Assembly: GCA_951799425.1 (NCBI GenBank)
Contig: OX637405.1
Span: 22,756,589 to 22,820,588 of the forward strand
DNA from: Ilex aquifolium
Taxonomy: Eukaryota; Streptophyta; Magnoliopsida; Aquifoliales; Aquifoliaceae
Length of the DNA: 64,000 bases
Direction of reading: 5' to 3'
The position numbers and the translations under genes are program-made. Under the pieces are notes generated by a model. The model was given only the letters and a program-made list of their open reading frames with translations. It had not been told where the DNA came from and ran no database searches. This document shows positions 35,340 to 46,973 of this stretch, piece after piece; position 1 is the stretch's first letter, and the number at the start of each line of letters is the position of its first letter.

Positions 35340-36534
35340 TTCAGAACCTAGAAAAGGTGATCCACTAAGCCAACTTGAACTTAATTTATTTACAAACAAA
35401 AGTACAAAAGTTCACCTAGGCATCAAAGTTTATCAGACTGCTTAATGTATAATATATGAAAAATCAGTATTTTATGATGAGATCAACGATTATAGATGCT
35501 AAATGTGTAAGAGATTTTTAAAGCAAAATTTAGAGATAAGAGTTTAAAAAATCTTTACACCTCTCTTGCATTCATATCAGTCTGTCGTATCGTTGTTTTA
35601 CTTTAAGAACGTAATCATGAAAATGAAGTTAGTAAAGAACATCGATGCCACACAATTTCCCAAAAAAATAGAAAATAAAAATAATTATTACTCAATTGTT
35701 TTAGAAGTATATATGTTCTTTATTTTATTTTGTTTCACACCATTACGAGTCTATCGGAGATTATTAACCCCAGAGAGAATGGAGGTCACCGGTTCAACTT
35801 TTCTGTCTAACAGTTGTAATAATAATAAAAAATATTTTAAAAAATGTTGCACATGCCGTCTTATTTAACCCCCAATGTATGACCAGATTGGAATTGTAAT
35901 TTCCCATACACAGAATTCCATATTGGCTCAATTTGATTTCTAATCCAAGAAATTTTCCTGTTTAACTTTCTAAGACATCGGTTCTTCCAATTTTAGCTTC
36001 AAATTAATCAGTGAAACAAAGCACATGATGAGAAAATACTTTCAAAATCAATGTTCAGACCACATGAAAATGCTAGCTAATACGCATGTTGATAGGGAAG
36101 CTAAGTAGCAGTAGTCTCCATTTGGTAAATGACATGAAAATTAAGCAGATTAGACTTTGACACACAAGAAAATTCTCTGAAGAATTATTTGTTTAGTTTG
36201 CTACTAGAGCTTTAAGCCTGCAGGTGTTTGTCAACATCATACGAAAAATTAGCTACCACCAAAGTAAAAAGTAAAGAGCAAACATAGAAAAATATATGGA
36301 ACTGAAAACTCACCAAGGATGAAGGGCATTGTTTTGATCCCTCCAAGCTTCTTCTTATTCTGGCTAATCTCTCTCTCTTCTCATCGTCTCCATTTTGAGC
36401 CATATTCTCCATCTTGATCTCCATGTTTCAGGGTGAGATTCAAGGACTGTCTTTATAAGCAGTAAGAGAGAAGAGAGTGAGTAGTGAAATGATAAAGTAA
36501 GGTGGGGTGTGGACCAGAAAGTTCACTTAGTTTG
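35340..36534 (-). repeat. segmental duplicate of NPF3.1 promoter, exon 1 and start of intron 1
   Basis: It matches about 24286-25645 closely (roughly 95% by eye) over long stretches such as the run around AAATCAGTATTTTATGATG. One segment differs: gene-side 25203-25366 is replaced by an unrelated shorter stretch at 36168-36243. The duplicate ends exactly where an LTR begins at 36535. Confidence 0.88.
36314..36424 (-). pseudogene. orphan exon 1 of NPF3.1-like gene, frameshifted
   Basis: It corresponds to exon 1 of the intact gene and begins MEIKMENMAQNGDDEKRER. It then shifts frame because of a 2-bp CT expansion in the TCTCTC run near 36370, making 111 bp instead of 109. The donor site at 36313 is preserved. 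No exon 2-4 follows on its 3' side before the MULE. The upstream TATA box (TATAAAG) is better than that of the intact gene. Confidence 0.85.
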
Positions 36535-37286
36535 TGATGGTGCTAGAAATTAATTGGACCAGATTGCAAAACAAACTTGGGTGAAGTCCAACGAGTGTGT
36601 GGGTATCCGGGAGAACGTGAGTGTAGAGTTATATGCTACATGTATTCTATAAGAGGAAGACAAAATATGAGTGGTTCGCCTTAACTGAAGGACTAATGTT
36701 GCATCTATTGTAAGGGAGACTCTTGCTCTTTGGAGATTGTATTGCTTGGGAAGAAGGTTGCTATTACAGGGTGTTTGGCTTGAAGCCTTTAGAAGACACT
36801 GCCTAAGTTTTACTTGGTGACTTATAGAATGACTCTCTCGTGCACTGTTGCCCTGTTGGCTATTTATACAACTGATAGTTAGGGTTTCGTATTTGCCCTA
36901 TTTGACTGATTCTGTGGTTTCTTCTGTGTTTGTCTTTATCTTGGTGCTCTAGTTCCCAAAGCCTTTCTAAATCCACTACTCGTCAACTGTAGTACTTGAT
37001 CCGTCTCCATTATTTGTGAGTTTTTGTTCATCAGAGCCGTTAGGTAATGTTCCCTTGTCCATTGTCCACGTGTCACACTGCGGCTTTTACAGACTGGCCT
37101 TGTGCCGGGCTCTTGAGTTCCAAGCTTGTTATCGTGCTGGACTTGTTACTCCTAGCTTCCCTACAATATGTTTGTGGCCCAGTTCGTGCTCAGGAGAGTT
37201 CGTTTGGGCGAGCTGCTTAGGTCGCTTTCTACAATCCCATAGGGTCTTGGGCTCTAAAGGGGTCCAGACTTAAACCAATCATTATC
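36535..37286 (+). repeat. 5' LTR of the Tat-like element
   Basis: It starts TGATGGTGC exactly where similarity to the NPF promoter duplicate stops and ends CATTATCA, giving 4-bp inverted ends. A TATA box (TATTTATAC) lies near 36859. No canonical primer-binding site follows. Confidence 0.6.
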
Positions 37287-37540
37287 AGTTGTCCCCCAGG
37301 CCCTAGTTCAGGAGGATGACCTTCCAGCTCATTCCTGGGGTTAAATTCGACTTTTCGCCGCAATGATTACTTTGAGGATGACGGTTCCTCATGATCTCTA
37401 ACCCTGTTTCAGTAGTAGGTTCAGTCCCATTATATTTTCTCTGATTTGAGAGACATGTCAGGGGAGTACACACGTCACGGGGAGAGGGCTTCCCTAGTAC
37501 GGTTCTTTCCCACATCTAATCTTTGTAAATAATAAAAAAT

Positions 37541-37557
37541 GGGGGGGGGGGGGGGGG
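37541..37557 (+). repeat. 17-base poly-G run
   Basis: Seventeen uninterrupted G after an A-rich stretch, in the leader of the Tat-like element. It could form a G-quadruplex; its exact length may be uncertain in sequencing. Confidence 0.9.
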
Positions 37558-37968
37558 AATGCACTTCAACTTTCCATTGTTATTTCAAATTTCCAATTCC
37601 TCGCACTCTTTTCCCCCTCTTTAGACTCAAAGGCGGTTACCTCGTTTCTCCGGTGCTTCTGATAATTTTAGATTTTTGTTCTTCAGCACAGTGGTCTTAG
37701 CCGTCCATTAGGTATGTCTCCGTTTTCTTTTCCTTGCTTTGGATCCCTTTAACCCAGCTGGTGGGACTGTGGGTTACATTTCATTATTTGGAGGTTTAGT
37801 TATTTTTGGTGACATTCCTACAATTTTGTCTTTCTTTTGTAGTTTGTTGACTATTTCCTCCTGCTGAGCCTGACTTTGGTCAGATCTTAGTGTTTATTCC
37901 CACCATTTTTGACAGATTGTGCTTTGAATCTGCCTTCTTTACATTCTAGGCTGCCATTTGAAGTTCCA

Positions 37969-39632
37969 ATGGGGAGAGTTGTATCTAATACTTCTTTTGA
38001 GTCTGTGTGTAGAAGGGAAAGTAGTTAGAACATTGACGAGGTTTCAGCTTCCCACGGTAGCGATTATGCCGAAGAGGCTTCGTTTCCCCCTGGTGGTGAG
38101 GAGCCCTCTGTCGAAGACACTTTGTAGGTTGGGGACGACCAATTTGCATTGGTCTTAGTGGAGAAGTTTGAGTTTTGGTCTAGGGTGTCAGATTCATAGA
38201 ATCTTGGGTCAGTTCTCATGGTTTCTACTTTAGGTCGTTCCGACGAGCCTTCGTTGGCTTTGCCTCTCGTTGTCCCGAGTTGTGTCAAGAAAAAGGGGTC
38301 CAAAGGGGTTCCAGTTTCTTCTGGTCCTAAAAAGAAAAAGGTCCGTCGAGATATTTCTGACCTTACCTACAGTGCCGAATCAACCCCGAGTCGTATCGAT
38401 GAGGATGACTTGGAGATCCTGATGGAGGAATACTCATTTCCTACCTCCATCTTGATTCATTCTCCAGAGGAGGACGAGAGGTGCAATTCAACTATTCTTG
38501 GGATGACATGCTTTTTCACCTCGGCGTTCAAGTCTGGCCTTAGGTTTCATGTTCACCCCTTCATTCAATACGTTCTTGCCTTTTACAATGTGTGCCTGGC
38601 TTGGGTTTCCCCCAATGGTTGGGGCCTGTTGGGTGGTCTTCTTTTCTATTGACAAAAAAGTGGGAACCCTTCTCCTCCCACCATTCTTGAGTTTGCACCC
38701 CTTTTCCAGCTTTAGTCTTCCCCTGCTCTGAGATTTTTCTATTTCGCTAAGCGGGTTAAGGTAAAGATTCTGATTTCTGGGCTTCCTTTCTCCAACAAGG
38801 GGTGAAAACCAAAGTTCTTCTTTGTCTGAGGTGACACCTAAGAATTGTCATGAACTCCCGGCGATATTCCCCACGTTCCCAGATTTTAGGGGGCCCCAAG
38901 AAATATGCATAAGAACATCCCTTGAAGATTTGTCTATTAAAATGTTCTTGTCACAGTTATGACCTATCCCTTGTCTTGGTTGCAGGTTTCCACCCCTCTT
39001 TGGATGTTGTAGAGGCCGGGAGAATGGCCCTAGTTGAAGCCTACATACTTTAGCCTTTTTCCACTCTGGTTACCAAGGAGAAGCTTGCTGAATACGGGTT
39101 TAGACCCCTTGTGGAGACATTGCTTGCACATACCGCTATTCTAAAGCCCGGATTTCCTATTCAGAATACCGACCAGATGGATCCGAGAATCATAATGGAG
39201 AGATTTTCTGATGAGAGGAAAAGGATTAGGAAGTTGGTGAAAACTTCTGAGCTCCCTTCTCCTAAGAGGTCGAAGTCAGTATCTAACCCCTCGGGGTGTG
39301 AAGAGGATGGCTTGATTTCCCCTAAAACCGTCTTTGCCCCCTCTTTAGGGCTTGAGTTGAATCCTAAAGAGAGGCCCGAGACTGCCGAAACTGAGTTTGA
39401 CTGGATCACTTTAGCTCCTTTTCCAAAGATGCTCTCCGAAGGGGTAGAGATTCCAAAGGATCCTCTTAAAATAGACATAAGGGGCAGTGGGTTCCTTCGC
39501 AATCCTGAAGTGGCTGTGAATGCGCTTACCGACTTGGTTCCTATTATGGACCCTAAGGAAGTTGTGAAAATCAGCTTTGAGAGGAAGACTAAGCACACTA
39601 TTATTCAAAATTTGGCTGAAGTATTGACTTGA
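37969..39632 (+). pseudogene. 'putative gypsy type transposon' protein, broken
   Basis: From an ATG at 37969 (MGRVVSNTSFES) the frame runs through several stops into 38218-38652. There FKSGLRFHVHPFIQYVLAFY and SPNGWGLLGGLLFY match the conserved core of the plant 'putative gypsy type transposon' domain. After further frameshifts, 39111-39632 gives a charged segment (ERFSDERKRIRKLV, SPKRSKSVS) like the coiled-coil/basic part of these proteins. Function in the element is not known. The copy is dead. Confidence 0.65.
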
Positions 39633-40632
39633 TCTTAATCATACATCCAAGTATAAGTGGTCAAGTTGTAACGTTACTCGATTAAGCCTGAGGTCGAATC
39701 CATAGGGAGTTATTTGTTGGAACTTTAAAACATAAAAGGTGAAATTACTGTGCGAGTAGTGTGCGTTATAACAACTTGTTGTGTGATTTTAGAACTAACA
39801 AATAAACATTTAAATTGAACATTGATTACAATAATTGAAAAAGGCTACTCTTTAGCTCGGGGATCCAACATGCATCCTATTGTTTGACTTTGAAAATGCC
39901 ACCTTACTGCAATTAACTCCTATGTCGATAAAAGTTAACAGGTAGGTTTGATGCATAGGTTTAACCATATCACAACAATTGTTAAGTTAGTCAGAAATTC
40001 TATGCACCTTATAACAACCAAATAACCCTAGTAAACCCAAAAATAAACCATTTAGAAGGTTTACTAAAGCTATTTGATCAGCATGTCTATGATTCATTGA
40101 CGACAGAGTTCTGGTTTATGCATTGAATCAAAAGCATTGGCTATGACAAGACTTAACTTGTCTATAACCAATCTCCCGACTATTACATAAATCCAAACTA
40201 CGTGTATCATTGTATCATGCATGAAGTACATAATAACATATAGATGAAATGATATATAACAATAAGTTTAACTTGGTACTCGTAACCATGAGCATATAGT
40301 AATACAATACCAAACAAAAATCAAAATCATCCATCATTTAAGGGAGGTATAATCCATTGGTGTGTGCATTCCGGGGATCGTTGGCATGTCCATGATTACT
40401 CGAGGCCTAGAGGATCCTCACGGATGTGAATCCAAGTGAAGCTACACATAACGTCGAAGACGGAGTTTCAGAGGATAGGCATATTGAAGGAAATGAACAT
40501 CTAACCATGGAATTGGTTAAGGTATAAGACTCGAGTACTTATATGCTAAATTTGCGGTAGTGGATTAGGCTTTAGTGAACCCGCAGAGGTTCCTCGCAGT
40601 TTTTTCCAAGGAGGGTTTCCTCGTCAAAAAAT
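39627..40632 (+). other. degenerate repeat, probably copia-like LTR remnant, left part
   Basis: No ORF. Phrases such as GCGGTAGTGGATTAGG and the run TTCCAAGGAGGGTTTCC before the copia insertion resemble plant copia LTR ends. The sequence appears to continue after 47819, so the copia element probably inserted into it. Confidence 0.35.
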
Positions 40633-41429
40633 TGTTGTGAAAAACTTTCAAGTCTAGAATGCTACAACAGGAAATAAACAAGGATGGTAAGAAAACTTAT
40701 CGATAGAGGCGTGTAGTCACTGTCCTTAAGAATAGATTTCTGTCATTCTAAGTACGAAACCCGATGCAGCAGGTTATGGCGTCCTATCCTCCAGGATTCA
40801 ACTATTGCTTTTCCACAAGCGTGCACTCACAAATGTAGAGGTATCTCGAACAGCTCTTGGTATATCAGGAAACTAGTTGCAGCAGATTGGTATACAATTC
40901 ACAAAATCTACTGTATGAAAACCCACTGTTCAAAGGTTTTCTTCATTTAACAGAAGGTTGCCTCTCAATTTTTCGCTTCTCTGGTTGCCTCTCAGTTTTT
41001 CGTTTCTCTAGTTTTTGTTTGTTTTCTTTCTGTCTGAAAAATCTGTCTACCAAAGCCATTCATCATTGCTTTAAATATCCATCCAATGGATGCAATGACT
41101 AGGTTGCAATGGTTTGGAAGTTAGGTGCAACGGTATGATGCTTTCCAATGTTCTAATATAACATTGGCAGGCACTTCAAATGCAACAAACAAGGTAAAAC
41201 TTGAACCTTTCTTGATGCATTATAATAGTTTGCAAATAGACACATTAACGGTTTAAAACTTGAACTTTCCTTGATGCATTCTAACGGTTTGCAAATAGGC
41301 ACATTAACGATATATAAACAAAGCTAATAAAGGGTTATAAGTTTTAAATTCCGTAATAAAGTGACTCAAATACACTTATATATATCTCAATATATAATCT
41401 ATATTTTGAAATAAACATAATAAATTACA
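40633..41429 (-). repeat. 3' LTR of the copia element
   Basis: 797 bp. A polypurine tract (minus-strand TGTGGGGGATAG, about 41431-41442) directly precedes it. Contains two internal tandem duplications: GGTTGCCTCTCA(A/G)TTTTTCG twice (about 40962-41013), and a ~60-bp unit with CTTGATGCATT twice (about 41192-41315). Confidence 0.85.
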
Positions 41430-41970
41430 ACTATCCCCCACATTTTTCAAAATACATAGTAGATATAAAAATAACAAATTGACTTGGGAACATGAGCATC
41501 TAATGCATTGTGGCGCTGTCTTTTAGACTATGAACCGACACTTAGGGTAAATAAAACAGAGCTTATAGAAACCCAGTGAAATATAAAATTTCTATGAACT
41601 TGATTCCTTTGATGTAAACTGACCACATTCATCACCCATATTAGGCCCTCTAATCTGAGTTTGTTCATCGCGAATTGGTGCAAATAGGTCATGCACCTTA
41701 CCTGGATATTCATTGATGCTCTAGAGAACCTGCCCAAGCTCTCATAGGAAGCGGCCTCACTCCCACATCTATATAGGTGAATCCATCAAGTGTATACTGC
41801 AACAAGATACACTATCTAATCTAAGAGATAAATTTAACCTTATACATTGCAGTATATTCACTATCTACACCATAAGGATGGACTTTACATATTAATTAAA
41901 TTATGATAGTGCTACAAATCACCCAGTGACTTGTTATTACCCATATGAACTTACTTCTTGGGATCTCCAT

Positions 41971-42312
41971 TCATGTAAGTTGGGTTACCATCACTTGCAA
42001 TTTCTGTATAGGCATAAGTCTCATCCCCCTCGATGTCTCACTCACTAGTTTTCTTCCTAGTGGTTTTGTCAGAGGATCGGCCAAATTCAACTCTGACCTC
42101 ACAAAGTCTAGGGATATTATCCCATCATTAAGCAGCTGCCTCACAATATTATGCTTTAAGCGTATATGCCTATTTTTACCATTATAGGTCTTATTCTTTG
42201 CCCTTGCTCTTACAGTTTGGCAATCACAATGCATAGACACAGATGGAACTGGTCTCATCCATAAAGGGATATCCGCTAAGAGGTTTCTTAACCACTCAGC
42301 CTTAGTGCCAGC
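41971..42312 (-). pseudogene. copia RNase H, end part
   Basis: Continues RNase H beyond the nested LTR: GTKAEWLRNLL, IPLWMRPVPSVSMHCDCQT and NRHIRLKHNIVRQLL, then ELNLADPLTKPL, the family's usual end. Removing 42313-43395 rejoins the two halves exactly at the duplicated CCAGC. Confidence 0.85.
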
Positions 42313-43390
42313 TGATTCAGGTCTAATAATTACATTTGTCAGAGGTAATATTGATCATTTTATTGTGAAAGTGTGATATTTATGATGATTTAATTGAAGA
42401 TTAAGGCTATGAGAATAAAAGATGAGTTGTGTTGTTTTGCAGGTTAATAGTGCACAATTGGAGTGAAGCTATGAGAAGAAAGGAAGCATAGCTCAGGATG
42501 GATCACACTGGAACACGCGTCCGGACGGAGGAAGTGTACGCGTCCGGACGCGATTGGCAGAAAGTTGACAAACGAAGCAAAGATCATTCTGGAGCACGCG
42601 TTCGGACGGATGAGAGAGGTGCGTCCGGACGCGTGTCAAACCTCTGCTGCCGAATTTAGAGTCCTAATGGGATGCAATTTCTTTAAACTGTACTGTATAA
42701 ATACGAGCCTAGAATCTTGTAAAGGGGAGTTCTTCTTTTGTTTTTAGTCTATTTTCTGCATCCTTTACCATGTCTGGCTAGAAAGCTAAACTAGGGCTAG
42801 GGGAAAACCTCTCGACGGAGTACGGTATTCTTATTGACTCTTGTACTTAAGGATTTATGTTATTGTGTTAATTTAATCCCAAATCTTTTAGCAAAGTGTT
42901 TATGCTGTATAAACTCTTGAGTTGTTGTGCCACGTACATCAATTGCTTGATTTTCCCTGCGTGTAAATCACTGGTTATTCCACGCTGGAAGGATTAACAT
43001 TATTTCATAAAATAATATGATTGAATGATTATTCAGGTTCCTGGTAGTCTTTTGATTATAACCATTGGATTTATCACTTGATTTGTTAATTGGGTTAACT
43101 GACATTTAATTCCTCTTTCAAGTCAAGCTTTGAGTCTTTAACTATTATTGTATGAAGTTGAGAGGGAGTACCTGATGCTCTAGTATTTTATTTATTACTG
43201 TTTTAATTACCAAAATCACTTTTCCCCAATCAACAACTTTCCAAACAATTCTTTTTCCTTTCAAATTACTTTTATTGTTTGTGTGATTGTTTCTTGTTTT
43301 CATAATTCCCTGTGGTTCGACCTCGGATTCCCGAGAAATTTATTACTTCGCACAACCTGCACTTGGGTGATCAATTCTAAAGTTGTAGCA
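42313..43390 (+). repeat. solo LTR (Athila/Tat type) with perfect 5-bp target duplication
   Basis: 1078 bp from TGATTCAGG to TTGTAGCA, flanked by CCAGC at 42308-42312 and 43391-43395. It sits inside the copia RNase H region. It contains a CGTCCGGACG palindrome cluster (42514-42635), a TATA box (TATAAATA, 42696-42703), and a U5-like end with TGGTTCGACCTCGGATTCCC, as in Athila/Tat LTRs. No internal region remains, so it arose by LTR-LTR recombination. Confidence 0.92.
42514..42635 (+). repeat. cluster of four CGTCCGGACG palindromes
   Basis: Copies ACGCGTCCGGACGG (about 42514), ACGCGTCCGGACGCG (42538), ACGCGTTCGGACGG (42596) and GCGTCCGGACGCG (42621). They end 61 bp before the TATA box of the solo LTR. 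Confidence 0.85.
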
Positions 43391-43400
43391 CCAGCCTTCT

Positions 43401-44453
43401 CTAAGGATCGTACTCCATAGTAGACCGAGCTGTACACGTTTGCTTGGAAGATTTACAAGACACTGCACCCCCACCAAGGGTGAATACATAACCACTTGTG
43501 GATTTCGTCTCGTCTGAATCAGAGATCCAGTTAGCATCACTATACCCTTCTAGTACAACGGAAAATCCACAGTATGATAAACCATAATTAGCAGTCCCTT
43601 TCAAGTATTTCAGCAATCTAGATATAGCATTCCAATCTTCTTTATTGGGGTTATGTGTGTGTCTACTTAACCTACCAATAGCATATGAAATATCAGAACG
43701 TGTAAAATTCATAAGATACATTAAACTTCCAATTATTTGTGCATAATCATTTTGACACATAGGATCACCTTTATTTTTCTTTAGTTTAACGCTAGCATCA
43801 TAAGGTGTAGAAATAGGCTTATGATCAAAATGATTAAACTTTCTAAGTATCTTATCCACATAGTGTTCTTGAGACAACATCAAACTATTTGGAGTTCTCA
43901 AAATTTTCATTCCTAAAATTACATATGCCTCCCCCATATCTTTCATGTCAAACTTAGACATTAAGAACTTTTTAGTATTGGTAACAACTTCTAGACTTGA
44001 ACCCATTATAAGCATATCATCAACATATAAACAAATAATAACACCAGAATTATCACAAAACTTACAATATGCACATCTGTCAGTGTCATTAATTTTAAAA
44101 CCATTTGATACTAACACATTATCAAATTTCTCGTGCTATTGTTTCGTTGCTTGTTTTAAACTATATAATGATTTAATAAATTTACATATCATATGTTTTT
44201 TACCTAGTACAATAGTTCCTTCCGGTTGTTCCGTGTATATTTCCTCCTCCAAGTCTTCATTCAAGAACGCCGTTTTTATATCCATTTGATGAATTACTAA
44301 TTTATATATAGAGGCGATATCAATCAAAACCCTAATAGATGTTATTCTTGTAACCAGAGAATAAATATCAAAATAATCAACATCTTTCTTTTGTTTATAA
44401 CATTTGGCTACTAGTCGGGCTTTGTACTTATCAACTGTGCCATCAATTTTCAA
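43401..44453 (-). pseudogene. copia pol, part 2: reverse transcriptase and RNase H start
   Basis: KYKARLVAKCYKQKKDVDYF, VIHQMDIKTAFLNEDLEEE and SLYSLKQATKQ belong to the first half. A stop near 44136 replaces the usual Trp, and the frame resumes with [11 protein letters not shown], the catalytic YVDD box. RNase H begins with [10 protein letters not shown] and [20 protein letters not shown]. It is cut by the solo LTR at 43395. Confidence 0.88.
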
Positions 44454-44468
44454 TTTTCTTTTAACAAT

Positions 44469-46184
44469 TCATTTGCACCCAATAGGTTTTGCACCAGGAG
44501 GTAACTCCACTAATTCCCAAGTATGATTAGACATAATGGAATCTAACTCGTCTTTAATTGCTTCTTTCCAAAAAGGAGCATCTTCTGACCTAATAGCTTC
44601 CTCATATGTTTGTGGGTCATTATCAGTTAGAATTGTAAAAAATTCATCTCCTAAGTTAGTATCCTTCCTTACTCTTTTACTCCTTCTTGGTTCAAGTACT
44701 TCTTCCCTAGAAGTATCATATTTGGGTTCATTACTAACATGAATTAATTTACTCTCATTTGATACCTTATTTTTCATAGGAAAAATATTCTCGAAGAATA
44801 TAGCATTTTTTGCCTCAATGATTGTGTTAGGTTCTAAAATGTTATGCTCGCTTCTTATCACTAGAAACCTATATGAAGTACTATTAATCGAATAGCCTAT
44901 AAAAACACAATCTGAAGTTTTAGAACCTAACTTTCTCTTCTTAGGTTCCGGTAACATAACTTTAGCTAAACACCTCCACACTTCTAAGTATTTTAAGGAT
45001 GGTGGATGCCCTACCCAAAGTTCATAAGGAGTTTTACCTATTTTCTTATGCAGAATTCTATTTTGCATATGACATGCCGATAAAATAGCTTCTCCACATA
45101 AATTATTCGGCAGTCCTGAACTTATTAACATAGAATTCATCATTTCCTTTAAAGTCCTATTTTTCCTTTCGGCTACACCATTAGATTCGGGTGAGTATGG
45201 AGGAGTAACTTCATGTATAATACCATGTTGCTCACAATAGTCATTAAAAGGATTAGATTCGTATTCTCCTACCCTATCAGTCCTCAACCTTTTTATTTTT
45301 CTATTCAGTTGATTTTCGACTTCTAGTTTATACTTGATAAACATTTCACTTGCTTCATCCTTATTTCTCAAAAAGTATACTTTAGTATACCTCGAACAAT
45401 CATCAATAAAAGTAACATAATATCTTTTTCCACCTCTTGTCATGGTATTCTTAAGATCACCTAAATCACTATGTATCAAGCTGAATAATTCGGTTTCTCT
45501 TTCAACCGTTCTAGAACACTTTTTAGTGATTTTAGATTCAACACAAACTTCACATTTATCAACATTCGAATTCAAAAAATTTGAGATGAGACCTAATTCT
45601 CTCATTTTCTTGATATAAGTAAAATTCACATGACCTAATCTACCATGCCACATATCAAGAGAGTCAAACATATAAGCAAAAGAACTAGACTTATTCTCAT
45701 TCATAACTTCAGCAACATTTAGCACATAAAGACCCTTATTACAGTAACATTTCCTGACAAATGTCCTATTCTTGGTCATTATGATCTTATCACTCTCAAA
45801 TGTTACTTTCACTCCCACCTTATTCAAGACAGATACCGACACCAAGTTACAACAAATATTAGGCACATGGAGCACTTCAGACATTGAGAGGATCTTTCTA
45901 GAAGTCAACTTTAGTAACACCTTTCCCTTACTCATAACAGACTTGTGTCTAGAGTCACCCATAAACACTTGTTCCTCTCCATCCCCCTCAGGTGTGTAGG
46001 AGGTAAAATCACTTCTATTGCCACAGATATGCTTGCTAGCCCCAAAGTCTATCAACCTATCTTTTTTAGTAGCAGCCACGTTAACCTCGGATACGACCGC
46101 AACAATAATATCATCCGCCAACCAAATTGACATTTGGCTTGGTAGGTTTGTTGATCTGCTTTCGGTGTCGGCATTCTTGAGCAT
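44469..46184 (-). pseudogene. copia pol, part 1: protease and integrase
   Basis: 571 codons open. The protease active site reads LIDFGASKHICG where the family has D-S/T-G, so the catalytic triad is altered and the enzyme probably dead. Integrase is complete: WHGRLGHVNF with CEVCVESK (HHCC zinc site), HSDLGDLKN (first Asp), LRTDRVGEY (second Asp) and NGVAERKNRTLKEMM (Glu). The end begins the RT-proximal region (LPPGAKPIGCK). A stop at 44469 separates it from reverse transcriptase. Confidence 0.88.
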
Positions 46185-46196
46185 AATGTCCTACTT

Positions 46197-46954
46197 TTAT
46201 ACAAACAAAACAATTACCTTTCTTCTTAAAACTAGAACCTTGAGCCTTATGGAGATTTTTCCATTGTGATTCTTTTTCTTATGCTTATATTGAGGCTTAT
46301 TCATTGTCTCCACAACATTGGCCTTATAGACATTTTCCTTGGCCTTTTCAATTTTATCCTTCAAATGATTTTTCTCCTCAATCCTAATATGGATAATCAC
46401 ATCTTCCAACGACATATTGTTCCTTTTATGTTTAAGATTGTTCTTATAAACTTTCCAAGAATTGGGTAATTTTTCAATCAAAGCACCGACTATGAATGAT
46501 TCAGGCAAAGTAATTTTTTCATTCCTCAAATCATTAATAATCAAATGGTACTCATGAATTTGAGAAGACACATCCTTCTCCTCAACCACCTTATAGTCTA
46601 AGAAATTTTCTATTGCATACTTTTTAATCCCCGCATCTTCGACAATATACTTTTCACCAAACTATCCCAAATCTCCCAAGCATGCTTATAATTATAATAA
46701 ACATCAAACAATTCATTTGATAGAGCATTCAAGATAATATTTTGGCAAACCTTATCACCCTTTTCCCATTTTTCTTTTTCTCTTACATAATTTTCTGTAT
46801 CTTCTTTGGGTTTTAAATCAGTCAAAACAAATGCAACACTAGCTATATTAAGTAACATCATAATTCTCTGTTGCCAATGCTTAAAATTAGATCCATTGAA
46901 AGGCTCGATTTTTTTCACATCAGGAATAGTCTTGTTTATAATTGTAGCATCCAT
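46197..46954 (-). pseudogene. copia gag (UBN2-type), frameshifted
   Basis: It starts MDATIINKTIPDVKKIEPF with the typical FNGSNFKHWQQRIMMLL box, then WEIWDSLVKS. A frameshift near 46605 moves the frame to a second part with SFIVGALIEKLPNSWKVYKN and LEDVIIHIRIEE. A CCHC zinc knuckle (CFVCIKVGHYAQEC) lies at about 46170-46215 in the next frame. Gag forms the virus-like particle in intact elements. Confidence 0.85.
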
Positions 46955-46973
46955 ATTTATCTACTCTTAAGAT

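Larger units (their letters stand above)
36535..39626 (+). mobile_element. 5' part of a Ty3/gypsy (Tat-like) element
   Basis: A TGAT...ATCA-bounded LTR candidate (36535-37286) is followed by a broken protein resembling the 'putative gypsy type transposon' family found in Tat-group and related non-autonomous elements. The right side is truncated near 39626; no second LTR is seen. It inserted into the promoter side of the duplicated NPF exon 1. Confidence 0.65.

Noticed and set aside
38218-38652. Host gene with a basic N-terminus
   Set aside because: Conserved core matches the 'putative gypsy type transposon' family, upstream frame has stops, and an LTR precedes it.
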